Positions 5,814 through 12,793 of a DNA stretch of 29,217 nucleotides are shown piece after piece. The stretch lies in assembly GCA_964402905.1 (NCBI GenBank), contig CAYODU010000007.1, forward strand, positions 1-29,217. Direction: 5' to 3'. The position numbers and the translations under genes were made by a program. The notes under the pieces are model-generated. The model was not told the DNA's origin. It did no database searches and saw only the letters and a program-made list of their open reading frames with translations. Source of the DNA: JABIDZ01 sp964402905. GTDB lineage: Archaea; Iainarchaeota; Iainarchaeia; Iainarchaeales; JAAZKV01. Numbering within the stretch: position 1 is the stretch's first letter; every line of letters begins with the position of its first letter.

Positions 5814-7154
5814 ATGCCAGAAAATTTAGAAGAGTGTATAGAACGAATAGACGATATTTCTATTAAAGAAAACGCCGAGATATTCAAAAAATTCTTTCTC
5901 AGACACTATGTAATAGAATTCTCTAACCGCTATAAAAAAGAGGTCTCGTTAGGGCAAGCTTCGCAAGTGGCTTATTATTGCTCTTTATTCCTTAAGCGTT
6001 TAGATAAGCCAATAAACCAGCTCAACGAAAAGGAACTAATAGAGGCTTGTCAAGATTATGAAGTCTATATTAATTCTTTAACAAAACAAAAAATCTTTAA
6101 TAAAATAGAGGGCATCACTAAGGAGAACACTAAACAAAAACTCTCCAAAGAGACCCTAAAGAAAAATGTCTCAATAATCAAAACATTCCTAAACTACCTT
6201 TGTGACAACGAGATTATTCCGGAAGGGTTTATGCGACAACTCAAAAAGAGGCACATTTTTCAAGTTAGCTGGGTCGATAAACCCCGCTATAATTACTTGA
6301 CTGATATAAATACAAAAGAAAGAGACGCAATCGTATTCCATTATGCTAAAGACCCATTTGTTTTTGCGTGGATGAGCCTATTAAGAGAAACTGGGGCACG
6401 ATGCGGAGAAATAAGAAACCTCAAAATAGGAATGGTTTTTTTCTTAGACAATCAACCATACGCGGAAGTAATGCTTAACGGTAAAACTGGGGAGCGAAGA
6501 ATCCCAATAATAAACGCTCTGCAACCGCTAAAAAAGTGGCTTGAGTTACACCCTGCAAAAGATAACTCTCAAGCCTATGTTTTCCCAAAATTTATTTATG
6601 ACCGAAATAATCACAAGAGAATCTTTAAGGTTGATGAAAAAATAAGTAACCCTTATTTTTCGCAAAGATTAAAGAAAACTGCTAAAGAACTTGGAATTAA
6701 CAAGTTCGTTCGACCGCATTTATTTCGTCACTTAAAGGCATTTGAAATGAAAAATAAAGACCTATCTTCTCCTGTCGCTAACGAAATGATGGGCTGGAGC
6801 CAAAACTCAAAAATGTTCGGTCACTATGGCTCAGGAAACCCCGAAACAAAAATCCACGCAGCATTTGTTTTAGCCGGAATAAAAAGAGAAGAAAAAACAG
6901 AAGATGAACAATTCAAGATATGTGGAAATTGCAAAACAATAAACTCCGCTGAACGCCTATATTGTCAAACATGCAATAGTGATTTAGGTTATGCAAGACC
7001 AAAAACTGAGATACCAGTGCTTATGGCTATGAATTCCCGCCTTGATGAGCTTGAAAAATTAAACCAATACGCATTTGCGACTGCAAATAGAAGAATAAAA
7101 GAAATGAGCGATAATCAGTATAAGGAATTAATATGCACATTAGAATCAAAATAA
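5814..7154 (+). CDS. Tyrosine recombinase / integrase with C-terminal zinc ribbon
   Basis: This 446-aa enzyme would integrate and excise the element at tRNA-Glu. An N-terminal SAM-like core-binding region (about 30-150) precedes the catalytic domain with Arg196 (GARCGE), Lys224 (NGKTGERR), His302/Arg305 (HLFRH), Trp328 (GWSQNSKM) and probable nucleophile Tyr338 (HYG). A CxxC-x10-CxxC zinc ribbon (Cys370, 373, 384, 387) follows, as in many archaeal integrases. The start at 5814 is chosen for its AAGGAGG Shine-Dalgarno at 5798-5804; an upstream in-frame ATG at 5772 has none. The gene is intact, not split by integration as in SSV-type elements. Its 3' end overlaps the convergent gene by 40 bases. 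Confidence 0.92.
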   Translation: MPENLEECIERIDDISIKENAEIFKKFFLRHYVIEFSNRYKKEVSLGQASQVAYYCSLFLKRLDKPINQLNEKELIEACQDYEVYINSLTKQKIFNKIEGITKENTKQKLSKETLKKNVSIIKTFLNYLCDNEIIPEGFMRQLKKRHIFQVSWVDKPRYNYLTDINTKERDAIVFHYAKDPFVFAWMSLLRETGARCGEIRNLKIGMVFFLDNQPYAEVMLNGKTGERRIPIINALQPLKKWLELHPAKDNSQAYVFPKFIYDRNNHKRIFKVDEKISNPYFSQRLKKTAKELGINKFVRPHLFRHLKAFEMKNKDLSSPVANEMMGWSQNSKMFGHYGSGNPETKIHAAFVLAGIKREEKTEDEQFKICGNCKTINSAERLYCQTCNSDLGYARPKTEIPVLMAMNSRLDELEKLNQYAFATANRRIKEMSDNQYKELICTLESK

Positions 7155-8179
7155 TTTTGTTCTAAAAGTGCGTGAAACTTAGATTTTTGAGAAGACCACT
7201 CGCAAAAATACTCGAAGACTAAATTCACAAAGTAATCCTTAACTTTGTGGTTTTTTTCTTTTATATAATCAAAATTAAAATTAACAATTTTCTCTAAATA
7301 GTGAAAAACATTAGTTTTGTTTGCGAAAACAAGTTTAGATAAGTTTTTTGGTAACCCTCCAAATACCAAAATGTTTTTGCTTTCTTTATTTTTAAGGACA
7401 CTGATTAAATTTAGTTTATTAAATAACGAAAACAAATATTCGTCAGTAAAATTAATTGTAAGATAATTAAAAACTGCATCTTCCTTATTGTGGCGAATAT
7501 AAGATTTTGTTTGTGCATCAAAACCCATTTTTATCAAGGGGTTTTTATAAAATCTATTTGAAATATAGTGCGGATTAAAATTATAAAAGGTGTAATATGC
7601 GCTACTGTATAAAAACAAGTTAAGTCTAAACAAAGGATTGTTTAGGATAGTAGCTTTTTTGTTCCACAACTCTGATACGACCGTTCCATTTAATCCGGAA
7701 TTTCTTTTTATCAAATGTGTTTTGAGCCAATTATCATTTTTGGCACTCAGCTGTTCATTGTTACAATCTTTTTGGTCTAAAACATCTGGAGACCAATTTG
7801 TTTCATAAAAAATATCAGTAAAATCCAGGTACAGGTATCTTTCACACTTTCCTTTATATCCGTGCTGGATTTGCTCAAAAGAGCCATCATCATTGACTTT
7901 AATTTTTTGTACTATTCTCAACGTGCCTCTTTTGTTCACAGTTCTAATGAGCGAATTAAGTGCGTTATAACTTAATCTTTTCTCTTTGCTTCCGAGCAAT
8001 TCACAGGCAGTGTTTATTGGGATTGGCTGAAAGAAACAAATATCAAAGAACTTCCAAAAGCTTTTCTTTTTTAAAATACTCATTATTTTAAGTTGTACAT
8101 TAATTTTTTTTTCAGCTTCAGATATTGGTTCGCTAAAGACCTTTTTTTGTATTTGGTTATCCACATAGTTATGATACAC
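7115..8179 (-). CDS. Unknown 354-aa protein of the integrated element
   Basis: I do not recognise this protein. The N-terminal 120 residues are basic and could form a winged helix (PINTACELLGSKEKRLSYNALNSLIRTVNKRGTLRIV resembles a helix-turn-helix with wing). The rest is rich in Phe, Tyr, Asn and Lys, without transmembrane segments or catalytic motifs. It begins a divergent pair with the replication-like operon: a CTTTAATAC box on the reverse strand (about 8199-8207) lies about 24 bases before the ATG. It ends inside the integrase gene (40-base convergent overlap). Position next to a helicase gene makes a DNA-binding or replication role possible, but that is only context. Confidence 0.6.
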   Translation of the reverse strand: MYHNYVDNQIQKKVFSEPISEAEKKINVQLKIMSILKKKSFWKFFDICFFQPIPINTACELLGSKEKRLSYNALNSLIRTVNKRGTLRIVQKIKVNDDGSFEQIQHGYKGKCERYLYLDFTDIFYETNWSPDVLDQKDCNNEQLSAKNDNWLKTHLIKRNSGLNGTVVSELWNKKATILNNPLFRLNLFLYSSAYYTFYNFNPHYISNRFYKNPLIKMGFDAQTKSYIRHNKEDAVFNYLTINFTDEYLFSLFNKLNLISVLKNKESKNILVFGGLPKNLSKLVFANKTNVFHYLEKIVNFNFDYIKEKNHKVKDYFVNLVFEYFCEWSSQKSKFHALLEQNYFDSNVHINSLY

Positions 8180-8231
8180 AAAAAACCTTATAAAAGTGTG
8201 TATTAAAGGGGGGCTAAAGGACTAGTAGTTT
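8180..8231. promoter_or_regulatory. Divergent promoter region of the replication-like operon
   Basis: A forward CCTTATAAAAG box at about 8186-8196 would start a transcript near 8216, just before the small gene at 8232. A reverse TTTAATAC box at about 8200-8207 fits the gene at 8179. The two core promoters overlap, so the two directions may compete. Confidence 0.45.
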
Positions 8232-8384
8232 ATGCAAAAAAATAGATTGAGTTCAGAGGAATTGGTTCGAAAATTTCGAATATCAATAACTTGTCTATTG
8301 GACTGCATTGAAAACCGAGAAACAGCAAAAGAGGGCGGCAAACAGCCGTCCTCTGAAAACAATTCAAAAAGTGAGGTGATTTGA
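8232..8384 (+). CDS. Small 50-aa protein preceding the RepA-like helicase
   Basis: The frame encodes 50 residues starting MQKNRLSSEELVRKF and ending SKSEVI. The first half looks helical and basic, like a minimal helix-turn-helix or antitoxin-type DNA binder; the second half is polar. Its TGA overlaps the ATG of the next gene (TGATG), and the GAGGTGAT Shine-Dalgarno of that gene lies inside its last codons, so the two are translationally coupled. The position directly after a TATA-like box makes it the first gene of the operon. Confidence 0.55.
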   Translation: MQKNRLSSEELVRKFRISITCLLDCIENRETAKEGGKQPSSENNSKSEVI

Positions 8385-9337
8385 TGGAAGTAATAAGTGG
8401 TAGAGAATTGTTGCGAATGGAAATTTCTGAGCCTGAATTTGTGGTGGAATGTTATGTTCCTGCAGAAGGAATAACCTACAAAGGGGGAAAGGCAGGAATT
8501 GGAAAAACGTTTATCGCAATACACATTGCGGTTGCAGTGGCGACTGGAACAAAATTTATGGGAAAATTCAAAACAAAGAAAGGGGCGGTGTTATATATTG
8601 ATGAAGAGAATGGTCTGGAGATAATGAAAAGCAGATTAAAAAAAATTGCTCTGGGGCTTGGGATAGTGGAAGACGAGTTGGAAAATATTTATTTTATGGT
8701 TTTGAAGGATTTCAAGATTTCTTTAAAACAAGTGACCGAATTGGAGAAGATAATTCAAGAAAAACAAATTAAATTAATAATTATTGATAGTCTTGTTCGA
8801 GTATTTCTTGGTGACGAAAATAGTGCCACTGATGTTAGGACAATTTTTAATTTGTTGAAGAGTTTGTGTCATGAACATAATTTGGCTGTGATAATATTGC
8901 ACCATTCACGAAAAACTAATGATGATATGGGGCAAGACGATTTACGAGGAAGTAGTGATATTGCCGCATCTGCAACCAGTATAATATTAATCGGAAAAGA
9001 ACGTAGTGGCGAATTATCCTTAACTCAAGATAAGCTTCGCATAGGTCAAAAACAAAATACTAAACTACTTTTCCAGATTGTTGATACAAACGATTCTACT
9101 GGAATAACCTTGCAGTTGTTTGAATCTAAAATAATAAAAACTGTGATAGAACGTGCAAAAGAAGCGGTGATTAAATTAATCGGTGATATGACTCTGCGTG
9201 AATTTTCCACAACTCAAATGAAAGACTGGTTGAAAGAGGGGCATTCAGGAAACTCAGTAAATGATGCTGTGCAAGCGTTAGCACGTGAAAAGATTTTGGA
9301 GTCAGTTAAGACAGGGTATTGGAAGGTGATAGCTTGA
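8384..9337 (+). CDS. RepA-like RecA-fold hexameric helicase ATPase (AAA_25 type)
   Basis: This 317-aa protein has the RecA/DnaB-type core of plasmid RepA helicases: Walker A GKAGIGKT (35-42), a YIDEENG strand, Walker B IIIDS (132-136), the conserved ILHHSRK segment (171-177) and the DLRGSSDIAASAT loop (186-198). The last 60 residues form a winged-helix-like domain (REFSTTQMKDWLKEG...LAREKILESVKTGYW). Relatives unwind DNA in plasmid and phage replication, so this is probably the element's replicative helicase. The ATG at 8384 follows GAGGTGAT and overlaps the upstream stop. The downstream acetyltransferase start overlaps its stop codon. Confidence 0.88.
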   Translation: MEVISGRELLRMEISEPEFVVECYVPAEGITYKGGKAGIGKTFIAIHIAVAVATGTKFMGKFKTKKGAVLYIDEENGLEIMKSRLKKIALGLGIVEDELENIYFMVLKDFKISLKQVTELEKIIQEKQIKLIIIDSLVRVFLGDENSATDVRTIFNLLKSLCHEHNLAVIILHHSRKTNDDMGQDDLRGSSDIAASATSIILIGKERSGELSLTQDKLRIGQKQNTKLLFQIVDTNDSTGITLQLFESKIIKTVIERAKEAVIKLIGDMTLREFSTTQMKDWLKEGHSGNSVNDAVQALAREKILESVKTGYWKVIA

Positions 9338-9960
9338 ATAAAGAGCTTTGTGGAATATTTGATGCAAATAGGAATAGGCTAACAATAAATTATCCTAATT
9401 CGGAAGTGGCTTTTTGGTGTCCTTATTGCTTAAAGGAATTAAGTACGCTTCAAAGTTGCAAAGGGCATTCTTGGCGGTGTAAATATTCTAATTCTTTTAG
9501 TGGGATAAAGAAAATTGATGGAAAGAACAACAAACTAGAAATTATTCTTGTGCATTTATTATCTAAATTGTGCAAGCGTGAACTTAAAACCGATGGCAAA
9601 ATGACAGACTTAAATTCGCCTTATTTGGATCAAGAAGCATATGTGTATTTTGATTTAGGGAGACCAGTTGGATTTCTTACGACATCAGAAATAGGCATTA
9701 AAGACAAAGGGACAGTGGTTAGCATAGATGATTTCTTTGTTGTCGAATATAAGCGAAGGCAAGGTATTGGTGTACAACTAATTGCTCGTTTATTAGACGA
9801 TATTGAGTTTACAAACGAAATGAGTCTTGCTGTGTGTAGCCCCTCAATTAATTGCCAACAGGTTCTAAATAAGTTTGTTCAAAGTGGGAGACTACAAATA
9901 AACAAACTGATTTTTTGGAATAATATGGTCTTTTGGCTTGTTGAAGCTTTGGAATTGTGA
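9334..9960 (+). CDS. Zinc-finger GNAT acetyltransferase, Eco1/ESCO-like architecture
   Basis: Residues 29-49 form a CxxC-x12-HxxxC zinc finger (Cys29, Cys32, His45, Cys49). A GNAT domain follows: a strand EAYVYFDLGRPVGFLTTSEIG, the strand IDDFFVVEYK, the acetyl-CoA loop RRQGIG (141-146), and AVCSPSINCQQVLNKF (166-181). The order zinc finger, GNAT and a late xSxPSxxxxxxxxxF motif resembles the cohesin acetyltransferases Eco1/ESCO. The start is the TTG at 9334, which overlaps the helicase stop (TTGA) and follows a GGTGAT Shine-Dalgarno; an earlier in-frame TTG at 9319 lacks a site. The target is unknown; coupling to a helicase suggests a replication protein. Confidence 0.7.
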   Translation: MNKELCGIFDANRNRLTINYPNSEVAFWCPYCLKELSTLQSCKGHSWRCKYSNSFSGIKKIDGKNNKLEIILVHLLSKLCKRELKTDGKMTDLNSPYLDQEAYVYFDLGRPVGFLTTSEIGIKDKGTVVSIDDFFVVEYKRRQGIGVQLIARLLDDIEFTNEMSLAVCSPSINCQQVLNKFVQSGRLQINKLIFWNNMVFWLVEALEL

Positions 9961-9967
9961 CCTCTCG

Positions 9968-9992
9968 CCCCCTAACTTTTTAGGGGGGCTTT
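9968..9992 (+). terminator. Rho-independent-like terminator after the replication operon
   Basis: CCCCCTAA/TTAGGGGG (8 bp, loop CTTT) is followed by a GC and a short T run, eight bases after the acetyltransferase stop. Confidence 0.65.
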
Positions 9993-10169
9993 TAATCTTT
10001 TTAGCTATATAATAGAGTTAAAATCTTTAAAAGAGACGACTGAAAGGCTGATTTTTTCCTATTTTAGCCCCTTAACCCGATAGTCTTTTATCTACATAAC
10101 GCCCTATTAGATAGAGAGAGCTTAACGACCGAACGAAATTAGAAAAGGCTAAAAACGAAATTATGGGGG
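9993..10169. promoter_or_regulatory. Non-coding region with repeats shared with the regulator promoter
   Basis: The stretch holds a GCTATATAATAG box (about 10003-10014), then CCGATAGTCT (10077-10086) and CTATTAG (10104-10110). The same 10-mer and 7-mer occur at 12350-12364 by the winged-helix gene, suggesting that one regulator may bind both. No gene is evident. Confidence 0.4.
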
Positions 10170-10841
10170 TTGATTAAGTTGAATCCTAATATTGGGTTAG
10201 AGAGAAAAACGGGTCCGGTTACACCCGAGGGTAAAGCGGTCTCTCGGTTTAATGCTTTGAAAACTGGAGAGTATTCAAAGTTATTGCAAGAGCTTGAGTG
10301 TAAGTATTGTAAGCAAAAGGACTGTTGTATTCTTTTTAGAGATGGGGGTAAGTGTACTTTAAGGAGAGAAATTGTGAAGTCTATTTTTGTTGACCATGAA
10401 CAATATAACATATTCCTTGAGGCTACGGAGCTGTATAAAATATGCTTGGCTAAAGGGCTTGAGGAACTGTATTTTAACACGGCAACTGCCGACAGATGGA
10501 TAGGTTTGGCTTCTAAACAATTAGACCGCTTAATGGGCACAGCAACTACTGGTTTTGCGAGATTAAATTTAGAACGTGCTCGAGATGCACTTTGGGATGC
10601 TCGTTGTAGAAAGGCGCAGGAAGAAGAACGCCAAGAAAAGTTACGCGAAGCACGTTGGGTTAAACAAGATCAAGAAAAAGCTCTTTTTGAATCTACGCAT
10701 ACTAAAGAAGAAATCGAAGCCAAAAGAAAGGCGGAAGAGTTAGAACTAAACCAAAAGTTAGACCAAATGACACAAGAATTAAAGGAAAACCATGTTGAAG
10801 AGGATAATTCTTTTTGGGTTGAGATACCAGATGGACGTTAA
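10170..10841 (+). CDS. TPEGKA/NALKTG-motif protein with Cys cluster and coiled coil
   Basis: Near the N-terminus is TGPVTPEGKAVSRFNALKTG (14-33), a motif I know from many small bacterial and phage proteins, some annotated as terminase-small-subunit-like or DNA-binding. A Cys cluster follows (Cys44, 47, 52, 53, 62), probably zinc binding. The middle has DRWIGLASKQLDRLMGTATTGFARLNLERA, and the C-terminal 85 residues are a charged coiled coil. It may bind DNA; its function is not established. The start may be TTG 10170 or TTG 10179, the latter better spaced from the G-rich GGGGGTTGAT. The gene overlaps the convergent lipoprotein gene by four bases. Confidence 0.65.
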   Translation: MIKLNPNIGLERKTGPVTPEGKAVSRFNALKTGEYSKLLQELECKYCKQKDCCILFRDGGKCTLRREIVKSIFVDHEQYNIFLEATELYKICLAKGLEELYFNTATADRWIGLASKQLDRLMGTATTGFARLNLERARDALWDARCRKAQEEERQEKLREARWVKQDQEKALFESTHTKEEIEAKRKAEELELNQKLDQMTQELKENHVEEDNSFWVEIPDGR

Positions 10842-12043
10842 TTGATTGATGTTTCCAAGTAGTCTTTAAACTTCGCTTCTATTTGGTCACCAGAAGCTCT
10901 TGAAACTCCAACAAGTTCAATATTTTTATAGGGGGTCAAATCAAGAGTCCCTGAATATACGAGCTTATCGTTGCAATAGACTTCATAACCAGACTTTGAT
11001 TCCTTAATTTTATAGGTGTCAAAAGTTGCTGATGGCAAATCAGTTGAAATATATTTGAAGTTATCAGAGCCATTGATTTTTTCAATAACGAAAACATTTG
11101 TGTTGTATTTAGTATCTGAATCTCGGTGTTTTTCAACAATGAGCATGTTTTGTTCATCTTTAACAAATCTAATGCTTGCCCCAGAAGCAGTTCCGGGCAA
11201 AGCACTCAAAGCAATGCTTATTTGTGCTATATTTGTAGTTAAAGGTTTTGTAAGTTGCACTTCATTATTCCAGTAGGAATTTGTTCCAGTTCCTTTAATG
11301 ATTAGTGTGTTAGTGTCATCAACGGTACTTGTTAATCCGTTTTGTTGGGTTTGGTTCCAATCATAACGAGCCCAGCTTAAAGAAGTTACAGCCGGGAATT
11401 GTGGTTGAGTTGTGTTTTGCGATTGAACTTGAGTTTGAGTTGGGCAATTAACGTCAAGTGGAATGTGTGCTGATTTAGGGTTTTTTTGAAGAATTATTTT
11501 GTTAAACTGGTTTGTGTAATCACTCCACCCTAAAGAAAAGGCAGATGCAGACACATAAACAACCATATTCTCTTTTTGGCAATAGCTTCTTTGCAAATCA
11601 GCAGTAGAGGATATTCCCCAACCAAAACAATTATCGTTTGATTGCGAGATTTCAGTATATCCTCGTGCTTGTTGTATTTTACTTACATTTGATGAATAAT
11701 ATTGAGTCGCTTCATTTATATCAGAAAACAAACTAATTGTGACTGTAACTTTTTCTGTATCATAGCCACTTCCTTTGACAAATGTTGCGTGCATTGATTG
11801 CGTATTTCCAGTAGAACATGGGTTAGTCACGGGGTTAATTTTCCACTCAGTAGACAAATCGCCTGAATTTGGAAAGAAATCAACCACGTTTCTTATTAAA
11901 TTGTCTTGACTTTGTTGGTTATACTGTTGAGAACCTGAACTAGGTTGGCTTTGAGGGTTGTATTGTTGAGGGGTAGACGATGTGCATCCGAAAAGTAAGA
12001 GCGCCCCAAATAATAGCCCCATTATTAGTATTCCTTTGTTCAT
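10838..12043 (-). CDS. Secreted lipoprotein with ConA-like/laminin-G-like domain
   Basis: A lipoprotein signal peptide (MNKGILIMGLLFGALLLFGC with lipobox LFGC) leads into a Gln/Ser/Pro-rich linker. A first domain of about 150 residues (DFFPNSGDLSTEWKI...) follows, and then a second domain (about 220-400) rich in beta strands with AQISIALSALPG, ASIRFVKDEQNMLIVEKH and KYNTNVFVIEKI, which reads like a concanavalin-A-like jelly roll. It should sit on the outer face of the membrane. The ATG at 12043 is chosen for its AAGGGGG site seven bases upstream; a TTG at 12049 is closer to it. It is the second gene after the small membrane protein. Its role on a mobile element is unknown; surface exclusion or attachment is possible. 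Confidence 0.7.
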   Translation of the reverse strand: MNKGILIMGLLFGALLLFGCTSSTPQQYNPQSQPSSGSQQYNQQSQDNLIRNVVDFFPNSGDLSTEWKINPVTNPCSTGNTQSMHATFVKGSGYDTEKVTVTISLFSDINEATQYYSSNVSKIQQARGYTEISQSNDNCFGWGISSTADLQRSYCQKENMVVYVSASAFSLGWSDYTNQFNKIILQKNPKSAHIPLDVNCPTQTQVQSQNTTQPQFPAVTSLSWARYDWNQTQQNGLTSTVDDTNTLIIKGTGTNSYWNNEVQLTKPLTTNIAQISIALSALPGTASGASIRFVKDEQNMLIVEKHRDSDTKYNTNVFVIEKINGSDNFKYISTDLPSATFDTYKIKESKSGYEVYCNDKLVYSGTLDLTPYKNIELVGVSRASGDQIEAKFKDYLETSIN

Positions 12044-12067
12044 TTTCAAGCCCCCTTATTACCAAGA

Positions 12068-12316
12068 TTATTTTTTCGTAATTATTACTTTTTTTGATTT
12101 TTGTGTGTAGCTGTATGCCAAATAAATTAAGTTTGGTATGAATATCAACCAAAATGTGAATATTGCTAAGACAATGTGCAAAACTATATTGCCATAAGCT
12201 TTTTTTTCTAAAATGCATTGATTATCGACCTTGGACACAATGTCAAACCCTTCAACTAGCTTTTCTTGAATTTTGGCTTCAAAATCTTTTTTGCTCACAT
12301 TTATTACTTCAGTCAC
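12068..12316 (-). CDS. Small membrane protein (82 aa)
   Basis: An N-terminal soluble part (about 40 residues, with KDFEAKIQEKLVEGFDIVSKV) is followed by a hydrophobic hairpin NIVLHIVLAIFTFWLIFIPNLIYLAYSY and a lysine-rich tail. The layout resembles small phage and plasmid membrane proteins of unknown function. The GTG start at 12316 follows an AAGGGGG Shine-Dalgarno like that of the lipoprotein gene, which begins about 25 bases after this gene ends. A GTTTTATATAAC box near 12369-12380 on the reverse strand would drive the pair. Confidence 0.6.
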   Translation of the reverse strand: MTEVINVSKKDFEAKIQEKLVEGFDIVSKVDNQCILEKKAYGNIVLHIVLAIFTFWLIFIPNLIYLAYSYTQKSKKVIITKK

Positions 12317-12349
12317 ATTTATGCCCCCTTTAACCCCAGCTTTTCTTCG

Positions 12350-12440
12350 CCGATAGTCTATTAGTTAGTTATATAAAACATTTATATTAATATCTATTAG
12401 AGATAAGATGCACTAATAGAGTGTATATCTAAATATAAGG
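12350..12440. promoter_or_regulatory. Divergent promoter with repeated TCTATTAG operator-like sites
   Basis: TCTATTAG occurs at 12357-12364 and 12393-12400, and inverted (CTAATAGA) at 12413-12420. The first lies by the reverse promoter (TATA about 12369-12380), the third just before the forward box AAATATAAGG (12431-12440). The adjacent winged-helix protein is the obvious candidate to bind them. Confidence 0.55.
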
Positions 12441-12470
12441 AGAAACTGCTAATTTAATATAGTGGTTTCT

Positions 12471-12782
12471 ATGAGATATGCGCCAAAGGAATGGAAAGGA
12501 GTTGCGGTACTTATGAGAGACTCGAGTTACAAAGTAATGGAAGCCTTACTTGCGGGTAAAGCTTCTTGGACAGACCTAAAAGGACACGCTGGATTAACAG
12601 ATGGTGGACTACAAAAGGTGCTTAGAGAGCTAATTAAAACAAAAATAGTAGAAGAAGGGCTCGAAGAAACACCTACTGGCATAAAAGCCAAGCGCTATTA
12701 TTTAAGCCCAAAAGCAAAAAAAGAAAAAATCTACGAAAAAGCAAAAGAACTAAAAGAAAGCCTTGAACGAGTTGGCAAATAG
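12471..12782 (+). CDS. Winged-helix DNA-binding regulator
   Basis: The 103-aa protein is a compact winged helix of the HxlR/ArsR/MarR kind: EWKGVAVLMRDSSYKVMEALLAGKASWTDLKGHAGLTDGGLQKVLRELIKTKIVEEG, then a wing with KRYYLSPKAKKE and a charged C-terminal helix. It probably represses its own promoter and the divergent membrane-protein pair, given the repeated sites in the intergenic region. ATG 12471 is preferred; an in-frame GTG at 12462 is also possible. There is no well-spaced Shine-Dalgarno, and the TATA-like box at 12431-12440 suggests a near-leaderless mRNA. The next gene starts 12-20 bases after the stop, so it may head that operon. Confidence 0.75.
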   Translation: MRYAPKEWKGVAVLMRDSSYKVMEALLAGKASWTDLKGHAGLTDGGLQKVLRELIKTKIVEEGLEETPTGIKAKRYYLSPKAKKEKIYEKAKELKESLERVGK

Positions 12783-12793
12783 TTCTGTTTGAG

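Noticed and set aside
8222..8524. 100-codon reverse frame over the helicase start
   Set aside because: It is the reverse shadow of the small gene and helicase, which have clear motifs, Shine-Dalgarno sites and coupled starts.
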